Assembly (NCBI RefSeq): GCF_002530675.1
Contig: NZ_PCMX01000002.1
Location: forward strand, 43,539-107,538
Direction of reading: 5' to 3'
DNA from: Flavobacterium columnare NBRC 100251 = ATCC 23463
GTDB taxonomy: Bacteria; Bacteroidota; Bacteroidia; Flavobacteriales; Flavobacteriaceae
Length of the DNA stretch: 64,000 bases
Below are positions 28,520 through 36,135 of this stretch, piece by piece. Both the position numbers and the translations under genes were made by a program. Each line of letters opens with the position of its first letter. Within the stretch, counting starts at the first letter, position 1. Under the pieces are notes generated by a model that did no database searches, was not told the DNA's origin, and saw only the letters and a list, made by a program, of their open reading frames with translations.

Positions 28520-29062
28520 TTATAAATTATTTTCTTTTGAAAATTTGATACTATTATATTCTTTTGACTGATTTTTAGGAATAGATAAGCTGTTCCAGGT
28601 TTGTTTTTTTAGCATTTTAGCATAAAAAACAATTTGTCCGATATGGTATGGATAATGTGCTAACTGACGATTAATAGCATCTATAACGGTTTGTTCTTCA
28701 TTTCGAATGTATATAATTTGACTTAAATTTTGAGGTTTTAAGTCATTAATTGCATCAAAAAAACATTTCCATCCCTTTTCCCATAACCCCAAAAGTTCTT
28801 CCTTAGTCGTTATTTTATTTTCAAATTCAGCGTCTCGATCGCGCCATTCTTTCTCTCCATCAGAAGTAAGAAAATCGGTCCAACGAGATAACATATTACC
28901 CGCTATATGTTGTAGTATTACAGCAATTGAATTGGTGTCTTCGTTAGACATTACAAATAATTGTTCTGAATTCAACTGATCTATAGCCTTCTCAGCAATA
29001 GTTTTGTAATAAAACATCTGTTTTTTTACACTTTCTAAATAAAGATTAGTGCTTTCCATCAA
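28520..29062 (-). CDS. DUF1572 (DinB-like) family protein
   Basis: A 180-residue four-helix-bundle protein of the DinB/DUF1572 group. Likely metal-binding histidines lie in ILQHIAGN and in INRQLAHYPYHIGQIV, the spacing typical of DinB-like putative metal-dependent enzymes. Some DinB-fold proteins use thiol cofactors such as bacillithiol, and BshA is present in this window, but a link is speculative. It overlaps the 3' end of the DUF6095 gene by 17 bases. Confidence 0.8.
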   Translation of the reverse strand: MMESTNLYLESVKKQMFYYKTIAEKAIDQLNSEQLFVMSNEDTNSIAVILQHIAGNMLSRWTDFLTSDGEKEWRDRDAEFENKITTKEELLGLWEKGWKCFFDAINDLKPQNLSQIIYIRNEEQTVIDAINRQLAHYPYHIGQIVFYAKMLKKQTWNSLSIPKNQSKEYNSIKFSKENNL

Positions 29063-29273
29063 ACAAACTTTTCATGATAGTTTGAATTCCTTTGAATATA
29101 AGATATATTGAAAAGAAACATAAAATAACTCCTAGACCTAGAACAGGAATATAAAATGGATGCCCTTGATTTTTGAATGCGCTAAAAATAACAGACGGTC
29201 CTATAAACATAAGGGGCAGAGCCATTGCTAACGTTTTTATTCCTTTTAATAAAACATCTTTATTAGTTGACAT
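29046..29273 (-). CDS. DUF6095 family small membrane protein
   Basis: A 75-residue protein with two membrane helices (about 13-32 and 41-62), matching the small flavobacterial family DUF6095. Its function is unknown. It sits between murQ and the DUF1572 gene with a short spacer and an overlap, so the three are probably one operon. Confidence 0.75.
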   Translation of the reverse strand: MSTNKDVLLKGIKTLAMALPLMFIGPSVIFSAFKNQGHPFYIPVLGLGVILCFFSIYLIFKGIQTIMKSLFDGKH

Positions 29274-29295
29274 ATTGATTAATGTTGTTTATATT

Positions 29296-30105
29296 TTAAA
29301 GATAATTTACAATTGCTTTTCTAACACTTCCATGTTCTTTTAAAAGTCTTTCAGCTTCTTGATAACTCACAGGAATTTCATTCATTATCATTCGCACCCC
29401 GCGATCAATTAGTTTTATGTTACTTAATTGCATATCAACCATTTTATTCCCTTTTATATGTCCTAATTGAATCATAGTAGAGGTTGAAATCATATTTAAA
29501 ACTAACTTTTGAGCTGTCCCTGCTTTCATACGACTACTTCCTGTTACAAATTCTGGTCCTACAACTACTTCTATGGGAAATGTAGAGGTTAATGCTAAGG
29601 GACTTCCAGCGTTGCAGGTAATTCCGCCTGTTATAATTCCTTTATCATTGCATTTTTCTAACCCTCCTAAAACATAAGGTGTAGTTCCCGAAGCGGCTAT
29701 ACCTATAACGACATCATCTTTATTGATATCCCATGCTTCTAAATCATTCCATGCTTGTTCTCGATCATCTTCTGCAAATTCTACTGCTTTTCGGATAGCG
29801 GTGTCTCCTCCTGCTATTATTCCTATGACTCTATCAAACGGAACTCCAAACGTAGGAGGGCATTCTGAAGCATCTACAATTCCTAATCTTCCAGAAGTTC
29901 CAGCTCCTATATAAAACAATCTTCCGCCTATTTTCATCTTTTCTACAATTTGATGAACTAATGCTTCTATTTGTGGCAATGCTTTTTCTATTGCTAAAGG
30001 AACGGTTTTATCCTCATTGTTAATATTAATCAATAAGTCATGAACCGACATTTTTTCTAAATCTTGGTATTTTGATGATTGTTCTGTGGTTTTTATGAAG
30101 GTCAT
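29296..30105 (-). CDS. murQ: N-acetylmuramic acid 6-phosphate etherase
   Basis: Cleaves the lactyl ether of MurNAc-6-phosphate, giving GlcNAc-6-phosphate and lactate in cell-wall recycling. SIS-domain motifs GTSGRLGIVDASECPPTFG and GSSRMKAGTAQKLVLNM are diagnostic. Length 269 is slightly below the usual 300; it lacks most of the C-terminal helical tail. The large GH3 enzyme near 59 kb could act in the same recycling route. Confidence 0.93.
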   Translation of the reverse strand: MTFIKTTEQSSKYQDLEKMSVHDLLININNEDKTVPLAIEKALPQIEALVHQIVEKMKIGGRLFYIGAGTSGRLGIVDASECPPTFGVPFDRVIGIIAGGDTAIRKAVEFAEDDREQAWNDLEAWDINKDDVVIGIAASGTTPYVLGGLEKCNDKGIITGGITCNAGSPLALTSTFPIEVVVGPEFVTGSSRMKAGTAQKLVLNMISTSTMIQLGHIKGNKMVDMQLSNIKLIDRGVRMIMNEIPVSYQEAERLLKEHGSVRKAIVNYL

Positions 30106-30144
30106 TTTTATACATTTAAAGTGAAAGCATCTTTTATTTACATT

Positions 30145-30837
30145 TTACATAAAATAAGCTAAAACAATTCCCAATATAATAGCAATTAATTTAGCTAGAT
30201 TAAATTTATGTCCTTCACTACTTTCAAAAATAATAGTAGAAGAAATATGAAATAAAATACCTATAACAAATGCTGTAATTTCTTTATGAAAAGGAATCAG
30301 AAAATCCGTACTAGCTGAAATGTAGGTTCCCACAGGAGTCATTAAAGCAAAGCTTAACATAAATATAGCTATTTGAATTTTATTTAGATGGGATTGAATT
30401 AAAAAAATTGTCAAAATAATTGCAATAGGAAAGTGATGTATTGATATTCCCCATGCCACATGAGGGTGTTGACTGATTGGCATTCCTTCTAGTAGAGCAT
30501 GCAAACACAGACTTACAAATAAAGCCCAAGGAATATGTGCTAAATCATTGTGTCCGTGTACATGACCGTGCTCTGCTCCTTGTGAAAAATATTCTAAGAT
30601 AATCTGAAATAAAATTCCAGCCATAATAAACATTCCTATGTTGTTATGCAAATGCTCCCCTATCGCCTTATTTACACCTGTAAAAATTTGAGGAAGCAAA
30701 TGAGAAACAGTCAACGCTAATAGAAAAGAACCACTAAAAGCTAATAATAATTTTAGATTCTTCTTGTTTTTAGGTTGCAAAAAAATAGCTACTATATAAC
30801 CTAATACAACAGATAAAAAAGGAATTAAATATATCAT
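30145..30837 (-). CDS. ZIP family metal transporter
   Basis: Divalent-metal importer with about eight membrane helices in 230 residues. Metal-site motifs HALLEGMP and SIHHFPIAI occur in the fourth and fifth helices, and a His-rich loop (HGHVHGHNDLAH) precedes them. Zinc or iron uptake is likely but the metal is not determined. It is 40 bases upstream of murQ on the same strand. Confidence 0.88.
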   Translation of the reverse strand: MIYLIPFLSVVLGYIVAIFLQPKNKKNLKLLLAFSGSFLLALTVSHLLPQIFTGVNKAIGEHLHNNIGMFIMAGILFQIILEYFSQGAEHGHVHGHNDLAHIPWALFVSLCLHALLEGMPISQHPHVAWGISIHHFPIAIILTIFLIQSHLNKIQIAIFMLSFALMTPVGTYISASTDFLIPFHKEITAFVIGILFHISSTIIFESSEGHKFNLAKLIAIILGIVLAYFM

Positions 30838-30913
30838 TTATGTTTATTTCTGATAAATTCATTTGAAAAGCGGATTTTGAAATAAACCAATATTCAAATG
30901 AATCCATCAACTT

Positions 30914-31678
30914 TTATTTAAAAATCATTATTAATCGTTCCGATTCGTTTTTATAAAACTTACGCAGTTTATAATCTCCAAAAATTTCTAAAAGGTAGAT
31001 TCCTGCTTCTTCCATCATAGTTTCAAAATCTTGTAATGTCAAGGCACGAACTTTTTCTGTAAAATGGTATTTTTTCCCTTTATCTTCAAAATTAATTTGT
31101 TTAAAAATATGTCCTTCTCTTAGATCCCTTTTAATATAAAAATCAATTCCATCAACTGTTTTAATCTCTTCAGGCACTAAATTATTGATCACATAATTAA
31201 CATTTAAAAAATCAATAACTGCAAAACCATATTCCGTTAGGCTTTCCTTGATAGCTATTAAGGTTTTTAAATTATCACTTTCATTCTCAAAATAACCAAA
31301 ACTAGTAAAAAGATTAAATACCGCATCGTATTTTTCTTCTGTACGTTCGCGCATATCATGTACCTTAAATTGTAACTTTTCATTACTAAACTGAGCTGCT
31401 TCTGCAATGCTGTTTTCTGCTAAATCTACTCCTGTAACATCATATCCTAATTGATTCAGATAAATAGAATGTCGTCCTTTTCCACACGCTAAATCTAGAA
31501 TTTTAGCTTCTTCAGGTAAGTTCAAATAATGCGTCAAGTTATCCATGAATAACTGTGCTTCTTGATCATTTCGTTCTTTATAAAGAATATGATAATAAGG
31601 GGAATTAAACCAAGTTTCAAACCAATTTTCTGATTTGGCTTCTGGGGTCTGTGCTTTATGATTTGATAATTCTGACAT
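30914..31678 (-). CDS. Class I SAM-dependent methyltransferase
   Basis: A 254-residue methyltransferase: SAM-binding ILDLACGKGRHSIYL near residue 60, DVTGVDLAENSI for motif II, and FNLFTSFGYFEN for motif IV. The substrate is unknown. The start is 131 bases from the divergent THUMP methyltransferase. Confidence 0.85.
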   Translation of the reverse strand: MSELSNHKAQTPEAKSENWFETWFNSPYYHILYKERNDQEAQLFMDNLTHYLNLPEEAKILDLACGKGRHSIYLNQLGYDVTGVDLAENSIAEAAQFSNEKLQFKVHDMRERTEEKYDAVFNLFTSFGYFENESDNLKTLIAIKESLTEYGFAVIDFLNVNYVINNLVPEEIKTVDGIDFYIKRDLREGHIFKQINFEDKGKKYHFTEKVRALTLQDFETMMEEAGIYLLEIFGDYKLRKFYKNESERLIMIFK

Positions 31679-31695
31679 TTATACTTATTTGCATA

Positions 31696-31714
31696 CAAAT
31701 TTAAAGTATTTTTG
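31696..31714. promoter_or_regulatory. Divergent promoter pair for two methyltransferase genes
   Basis: CAAATTTA at 31696-31703 reads TAAATTTG on the minus strand, 18 bases from the minus-strand start. TATTTTTG at 31707-31714 faces the plus-strand THUMP gene. Both fit TAnnTTTG and are only three bases apart, so the two polymerases would compete. Confidence 0.45.
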
Positions 31715-31809
31715 CATTCCAATTTCAGATTTAAAATTTGATGTTTGAAAATATTTAGGATTTGAAATTGGGAAATTAAAATTTTGACTATTGGAATTTA
31801 AAATAATTT

Positions 31810-32976
31810 ATGGATAATAATTTTAAAATGGTTGCTAAGACACTTTTTGGTTTGGAAGAAGTGTTGGCAAAAGAACTGCAAGTTTTAGGTGCTCAAAAAG
31901 TAGAAATAGGAACTCGTATGGTGAGTTTTCTAGGCGATAAAGGATTTATGTACAAAGCTAATTTAGCATTGCGTACAGCCTTAAAAATACTAAAACCCAT
32001 TCATCAATTTAGAGTTTATAACGAATCTAGTTTATATAAAGGGATTAAACAAATAGATTGGGCTCAATATTTTGGAGCCAATCAAACTTTTGTAATTGAC
32101 ACAACGGTAAATTCAGAATATTTTAATCATTCGCAATTTGTGGCATTAAAATGCAAAGATGCCATTGTAGATCAATTTAAAGAAAAATTAGGCCATCGTC
32201 CGAGTATTGACAAAGAACGTCCAGATATACGTATCAATGTACATATTGATAAAGAAAACTGTTCTGTTTCCTTAGATTCTTCAGGAGATTCTTTACACCA
32301 TAGAGGATATAAAACAGCAACCAATATTGCGCCTATAAATGAAGTATTAGCAGCTGGAATATTATTATTATCAGGATGGGATGGTAGTTGTCATTTTATG
32401 GATCCCATGTGTGGTTCAGGCACTATTTTAGCCGAGGCTGCTATGATTGCTTGCAACATTCCTGCCAATATCAATCGCAAGGAATTTGCTTTTGAAAAAT
32501 GGAATGATTGGGATAATGATTTATTTGATAAAATAATGGATTCATTGTTAAACAAAACAAAAGAATTTCATTATAAAATTATCGGTTACGATAAAGCCCC
32601 AAGTGCTGTAATGAAAGCCCGAACCAATATTACACAAGCCAATCTAGATGAATACATCATTATTCGCGAACAAAACTTTTTTGAAACTAAAAAAACATTG
32701 GAAGGCCCATTACACATGGTTTTTAATCCACCCTATGGAGAGCGTCTTGACATTCATTTAGAACGTTTTTATCGCGAAATAGGCGATACCCTAAAACAAG
32801 GATATCCAAACACCCATGCTTGGTTCATAACGGGTAATATGGACGCGTTGAAATTCGTAGGATTAAAACCTTCAAGAAAGATCAAACTATTCAATGGAAA
32901 GCTAGAAACCCGTTTAGCTAAATTTGAAATGTATGAAGGTAGTAAAAAAGGAAAATTTTTAAACACCAATAGTTAA
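31810..32976 (+). CDS. THUMP-domain rRNA methyltransferase (RlmL-type)
   Basis: A 388-residue RNA guanine-N2 methyltransferase resembling the N-terminal half of RlmL. A ferredoxin-like plus THUMP region covers about 1-160. The methyltransferase domain has DPMCGSGTILAEAAMIA near 205 and the amino-methylating motif NPPYGERL near 310. The 23S rRNA G2445 site is the family expectation, not shown here. Confidence 0.9.
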   Translation: MDNNFKMVAKTLFGLEEVLAKELQVLGAQKVEIGTRMVSFLGDKGFMYKANLALRTALKILKPIHQFRVYNESSLYKGIKQIDWAQYFGANQTFVIDTTVNSEYFNHSQFVALKCKDAIVDQFKEKLGHRPSIDKERPDIRINVHIDKENCSVSLDSSGDSLHHRGYKTATNIAPINEVLAAGILLLSGWDGSCHFMDPMCGSGTILAEAAMIACNIPANINRKEFAFEKWNDWDNDLFDKIMDSLLNKTKEFHYKIIGYDKAPSAVMKARTNITQANLDEYIIIREQNFFETKKTLEGPLHMVFNPPYGERLDIHLERFYREIGDTLKQGYPNTHAWFITGNMDALKFVGLKPSRKIKLFNGKLETRLAKFEMYEGSKKGKFLNTNS

Positions 32977-33282
32977 AATTACCTTATCATTAATTCAGCC
33001 GTTATTATTTTAAAAATATAAATATTGAAAAATATAATTCTAGAATGTTTATTAAGTAGTATACAAACACTGTTTTATTTTGCATTAATAGAATTATTTT
33101 TTTCTTTATTTAACTCAACCCTTAGTTATGAACAATACACCCCTTTACATTATTAGTTTTCTTAATATTGGTTTTAATAATAAAGAAGGATGCAATTTTA
33201 TTCAAAAAAGATTACACCTACACTAAAATCTAAATAAAAACTTAATCACTTTTTACGTACAAAAATTCTAAAAAAACATATA
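32977..33282. other. Gene-free spacer
   Basis: An AT-rich 306 bp stretch. I see no reading frame, hairpin terminator or family I/II element ends in it. Confidence 0.5.
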
Positions 33283-33516
33283 ATGAACAAAAAAACAAAA
33301 ACCTTTATTTATAATTTTTTATCCTTCGCTCTTTTCTTTTTTTCAGCACGTTACTTAGTTACTCAATACACCCATTTAAATGGCTGGTGGATTCCTATGA
33401 CTGCTTTTGTTATTAGCACCATATTAGCACCTAAATTTCAAGCAATTACAACACGTGATGGAGAAAAAATTTTTATGAAATGGATTTTTATTAAAGGAGT
33501 TAAAACAATAGAATAA
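33283..33516 (+). CDS. Small membrane protein, unknown function
   Basis: A 77-residue protein with two membrane segments (about 12-28 and 36-54) joined by a short WWIP-containing loop and a basic cytosolic tail. Clean start and no overlap with other genes. It resembles small conserved flavobacterial membrane proteins but I do not recognise a named family. Confidence 0.6.
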   Translation: MNKKTKTFIYNFLSFALFFFSARYLVTQYTHLNGWWIPMTAFVISTILAPKFQAITTRDGEKIFMKWIFIKGVKTIE

Positions 33517-33522
33517 CAAAAA

Positions 33523-33657
33523 GGGTGTTCTAAAAGTTCGCAATCTTTCATTGAATCAAAAAGAAACTCAAACGAAATCTCATAGTCCTTGATAAGATAA
33601 CTTTTCTTCCCGTTGAAGCAACAAGTTAAACATTAAGTTACTGCTTTTTAAACACCC
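33523..33657. mobile_element. MITE-like element, family II copy
   Basis: GGGTGTTCTAAAAGTT at the left and AGTTACTGCTTTTTAAACACCC at the right form imperfect inverted ends of the family II type. The 135 bp interior aligns with the minus-strand reading of the 27042 copy (CTTCAACGGGAAGAAAAG, TTTCGTTTGA). It directly follows the small membrane gene and borders the integrase relic region. Confidence 0.65.
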
Positions 33658-33773
33658 ACTTCCCTTTTTCACACCTTTATAAACACAAACTCTATGTTTT
33701 TTCCTAGATTATCTACAAATCCTTGTAACTAAACGTTACCCCTTTTGGATTTACCTCTTGAGGTCGGTGGTAG

Positions 33774-33994
33774 CTAATGGTGGGTAGTTTTCAACTCTAT
33801 TGGATTTTTTCCAAAATAAAGCGCAACGGCAGCAACGTGCCGAGCATAATTACTAAAAGTACTTTGACTTCTACCGAGTATAGAAATGCTACGCTCAAAA
33901 CGGTAAATAAATTCGCTAAAGCCTTCTACCTCTCGTTTGGCTTGATTAAGGATTTTGTTTTCTCTTAAATCATCAGGATGCTTTTTTTAGACAT
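33774..33994 (-). pseudogene. Relic of a tyrosine recombinase (core-binding domain)
   Basis: From ATG 33994 the frame reads MSKK and then needs one more A in the seven-base run at 33982-33988 to continue KHPDDLRENKILNQAKREV. The rest, GFSEFIYRFERSISILG and RSQSTFSNYARHVAAVALYF, fits the SAM-like core-binding domain of tyrosine integrases (a helix, a basic turn, then an STxxNYxRH segment). It stops at 33774, before any catalytic R-H-R-Y residues, and the following bases do not encode the catalytic domain. It points away from the cassette array, as intI does in integrons. Similar N-termini also occur in integrases linked to other elements. Confidence 0.5.
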
Positions 33995-34006
33995 AATAAA
34001 TAATTA

Positions 34007-34216
34007 ATACCATTTAAACTTAAAATATACTGGATTAAAAAGTAAAGTTCTCGATACGTTTTTTTTTCATTTTAAAAACAACTCGAACAGACGGTTGAGT
34101 ATATAATTGAAATCATCGTTCGTTCGAGTGCGAAGCGCATCGAGAACCAATACTAATATTTGTTGCTTTTGTAGATGTACTATTTTTAAAAAGAAAATTC
34201 AAAGTTTAAATGGTAT
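34007..34216. mobile_element. Nested MITE-like element inside the integrase relics
   Basis: ATACCATTTAAACTT at 34007-34021 is a perfect 15 bp inverted repeat of 34202-34216. Inside lies a second inverted pair, GTTCTCGAT at 34047-34055 and ATCGAGAAC at 34139-34147. The 210 bp block has no gene and separates two recombinase-like fragments, so it may have split one gene. Confidence 0.6.
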
Positions 34217-34297
34217 AAGCTGATATTTAAACTGAATCCAAATGATGTTTCGACCTTGATGCGTGCCGAATGAAAATTGATATTGTGATAAATCCAT
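34199..34297 (-). pseudogene. Possible N-terminal arm of a tyrosine recombinase
   Basis: From ATG 34297 the frame reads MDLSQYQFSFGTHQGRNIIW and then IQFKYQLI before running into the terminal repeat of the nested element. An HQGxxxIxIxFxY segment near the start is found at the DNA-binding arm of some Bacteroidota tyrosine recombinases. It is upstream of, and on the same strand as, the core-domain relic at 33774-33994. The assignment rests on a short motif. The ORF can be extended upstream to 34390 but that part looks non-coding. Confidence 0.3.
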
Positions 34298-34438
34298 AAC
34301 TGCGCATTTTAAATATTTAAATATTATTTTTCGCAATAAAACTATATAAAGATACATAAAATACGCATTTGACATGTCTTTTAAAAGCATTGATTTTAAA
34401 GATGTTATCTAGGAGAACCTAGTTTTCTTTGTTTTTCC

Positions 34439-34468
34439 TTGTAATCATCGCTGAGTTGCGTATATTTG
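34439..34468 (+). promoter_or_regulatory. Pc-like promoter at the head of the cassette array
   Basis: TTG at 34439-34441, a 19-base spacer and TATATTTG at 34461-34468 match the flavobacterial -33/-7 promoter (TTG, 17-23 bases, TAnnTTTG). It ends four bases before the first crossover-like GTT (34472-34474) and points into the array. It would play the part of the integron Pc promoter, transcribing all six cassettes. No other promoter of comparable quality was noticed between cassettes, though I did not search exhaustively. Confidence 0.5.
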
Positions 34469-34525
34469 TGTGTTGGCAGATATAATACCGTAAATGAGAA
34501 AATTTAACTTTTAGAAAAAGAGAAA

Positions 34526-35290
34526 ATGGGATTAGAGGGATTGGAAAAATTTGCAAATATTTTGGGTGCAGATACTGTGAAAAAAATATATGAAGATGGT
34601 TTATCTGAATCTGTTCAAGAGGCAGGAAAAATTTCTACAGACATAGTTAAATCGGCAAGATTATTTACAGCCCCATTTCAATATTTAGGCGTTTATCAAG
34701 ATAGACTCGCAAAATATTTGAATAAAATACGAGAAGGTGTACCCGAAGAAAGACAAATTGAAGCTCCAACTTCGTTAAGCGGTCCAATAATGGACAGACT
34801 TAAATACTTGGAAGAGAATAACTATTTAACTGATTTATATATTTCATTACTTCAAAGAGCAATTGATAGAGATAGAATAAACGAAGCTCATCCCGCATTT
34901 TTTCACATTATTGAACAACTTTCTCCAGACGAAGCTTTCCTCCTATTTAAAATTGCAGAAGAACCTATTGATTATGAATATACAATGGATTTAATTAAAG
35001 ATGAAAATGGTAAAAGTCATTTTGAAAATGAAAAAGTACTAAAAGATACTTCACCAAAAGACAAAATGATTTTTATAGAACATTTTGATATGTATGTTTC
35101 GCATCTTGAATCTTTAAATTTACTAAAATGGACAATACTTTCAGAAGAGGCAATTTGGGAAGAGGATGAAATTCAAAACAATAAAAAGCAAAATGGAATT
35201 TACACAAAGACACGAATATATTTGACGAAATTTGGAACTTTATTTGTTAAAGCTTGTATTCCGAAAGATAAAATATTCGTGCTAAAATAA
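34526..35290 (+). CDS. Abi-alpha (DUF4393) family protein, cassette 1
   Basis: A 254-residue protein whose body (about residues 45-245) matches the DUF4393/Abi-alpha pattern: RLFTAPFQYLGVYQDRLAKYL, EERQIEAPTSLSGPIMDRLKYLEE, LYISLLQRAIDRDR and AHPAFFHIIEQLSPDEAFLL. Members of this family were first noted in phage abortive-infection loci; the mechanism is not established. The N-terminus is short and amphipathic with no membrane helix. It is the cassette nearest the Pc-like promoter, which in integrons is the best expressed. A defence role is an inference from family name and context. Confidence 0.7.
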   Translation: MGLEGLEKFANILGADTVKKIYEDGLSESVQEAGKISTDIVKSARLFTAPFQYLGVYQDRLAKYLNKIREGVPEERQIEAPTSLSGPIMDRLKYLEENNYLTDLYISLLQRAIDRDRINEAHPAFFHIIEQLSPDEAFLLFKIAEEPIDYEYTMDLIKDENGKSHFENEKVLKDTSPKDKMIFIEHFDMYVSHLESLNLLKWTILSEEAIWEEDEIQNNKKQNGIYTKTRIYLTKFGTLFVKACIPKDKIFVLK

Positions 35291-35295
35291 ATTAC

Positions 35296-35432
35296 ATCTG
35301 CCAACACACGCTACAAGCAATTTGGGTATTAGGCTTAATTTGAAATTGGTTTTGTATTTGGAAGATTTGGCAAATCCGAATAATGGGCTTAATTTAGTCC
35401 CAAACTGCTTGTAGCGCGGGGACGTTGTGAGC
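35296..35432 (+). repeat. attC-like site 1
   Basis: Left end ATCTGCCAACAC (35296-35307). The stem GCTACAAGCAATTTGGG (35310-35326) pairs with 35399-35415 with one mismatch. The right core is ACGTTGTGAGC, with the presumed crossover between G35424 and T35425. The loop shares a TTTTGTAYTTGGRA block with sites 2 and 3. Confidence 0.7.
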
Positions 35433-35453
35433 TATTGTAAAACAGAGAAAACT

Positions 35454-35954
35454 ATGAAAATTAATTTGGATACATTAACTGACGAAGATTTAATCAATTT
35501 TGTTTACTGTGAATTAGCCGGTAAAAAAATTCAAGAAAATATATCTGATTTTACAGATTTGAAAAAATGGCGAAAAGTTGTAAATGAAATGGACGAACCT
35601 GTGGCTACAGTTTATCGGATTGGAATACTGAATCTCGAATTACAGAACGGCGGACTAATCCAATATTTTGATAACTCTTATGGGATTTTTGCTTATGAAA
35701 CTCTTGAAGATTTTAAAAGAATTGGAGCCAATTACAGTTATAAAATATTGGAAACTTGTTTAAAATATATCAATCCTAAAAATTATTCACTAAATAGATT
35801 TATAGAATTAGTTGCAGAAAGAGAATATTATAATTATGATGATTCTTTTGAAATAAAACTTAATGAATTAGATGATGAATATTGCGACTTAGATGAAAAA
35901 GAAGATTTAGCAAAATTATTAGTTGATTATGTAAGACTCCAAATTGAAACGTAA
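35454..35954 (+). CDS. DMP19/DUF4375 family protein, cassette 2
   Basis: A 166-residue protein from ATG 35454; an upstream GTG at 35427 would begin inside the preceding recombination site and is less likely. GILNLELQNGGLIQYFDNSYG is the core motif of DMP19-like (DUF4375) proteins, all-helical proteins of unknown role that are often next to toxin-immunity or mobile genes. The C-terminal part is strongly acidic (LDDEYCDLDEKEDL). No membrane segment is seen. It is bounded by GTTGTGAGCT and its reverse complement. Confidence 0.6.
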   Translation: MKINLDTLTDEDLINFVYCELAGKKIQENISDFTDLKKWRKVVNEMDEPVATVYRIGILNLELQNGGLIQYFDNSYGIFAYETLEDFKRIGANYSYKILETCLKYINPKNYSLNRFIELVAEREYYNYDDSFEIKLNELDDEYCDLDEKEDLAKLLVDYVRLQIET

Positions 35955-35960
35955 AACAAC

Positions 35961-36098
35961 AGCTCACAACAGCCGTTACACGAGATTTGGGTATTTGACT
36001 GAATTTGAAGATGGTTTTGTACTTGGGAAATTTGTGTTTAGCCGAAAAACCTCGCATCTTTAATCCCAAACCTCATGTAGCGCCAGAACGTTATAGGC
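35961..36098 (+). repeat. attC-like site 2
   Basis: Left end AGCTCACAAC (35961-35970). CGTTACACGAGATTTGGG (35974-35991) pairs with 36065-36082 with three mismatches. Right core AACGTTATAGGC, presumed crossover between G36090 and T36091. Confidence 0.7.
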
Positions 36099-36135
36099 AA
36101 TAGCACACGAAAAACGACAATAATTTAACCTCAAT

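Noticed and set aside
35427..35453. GTG start for the cassette 2 gene
   Set aside because: It lies within the recombination core of site 1, and ATG 35454 gives a better N-terminus.
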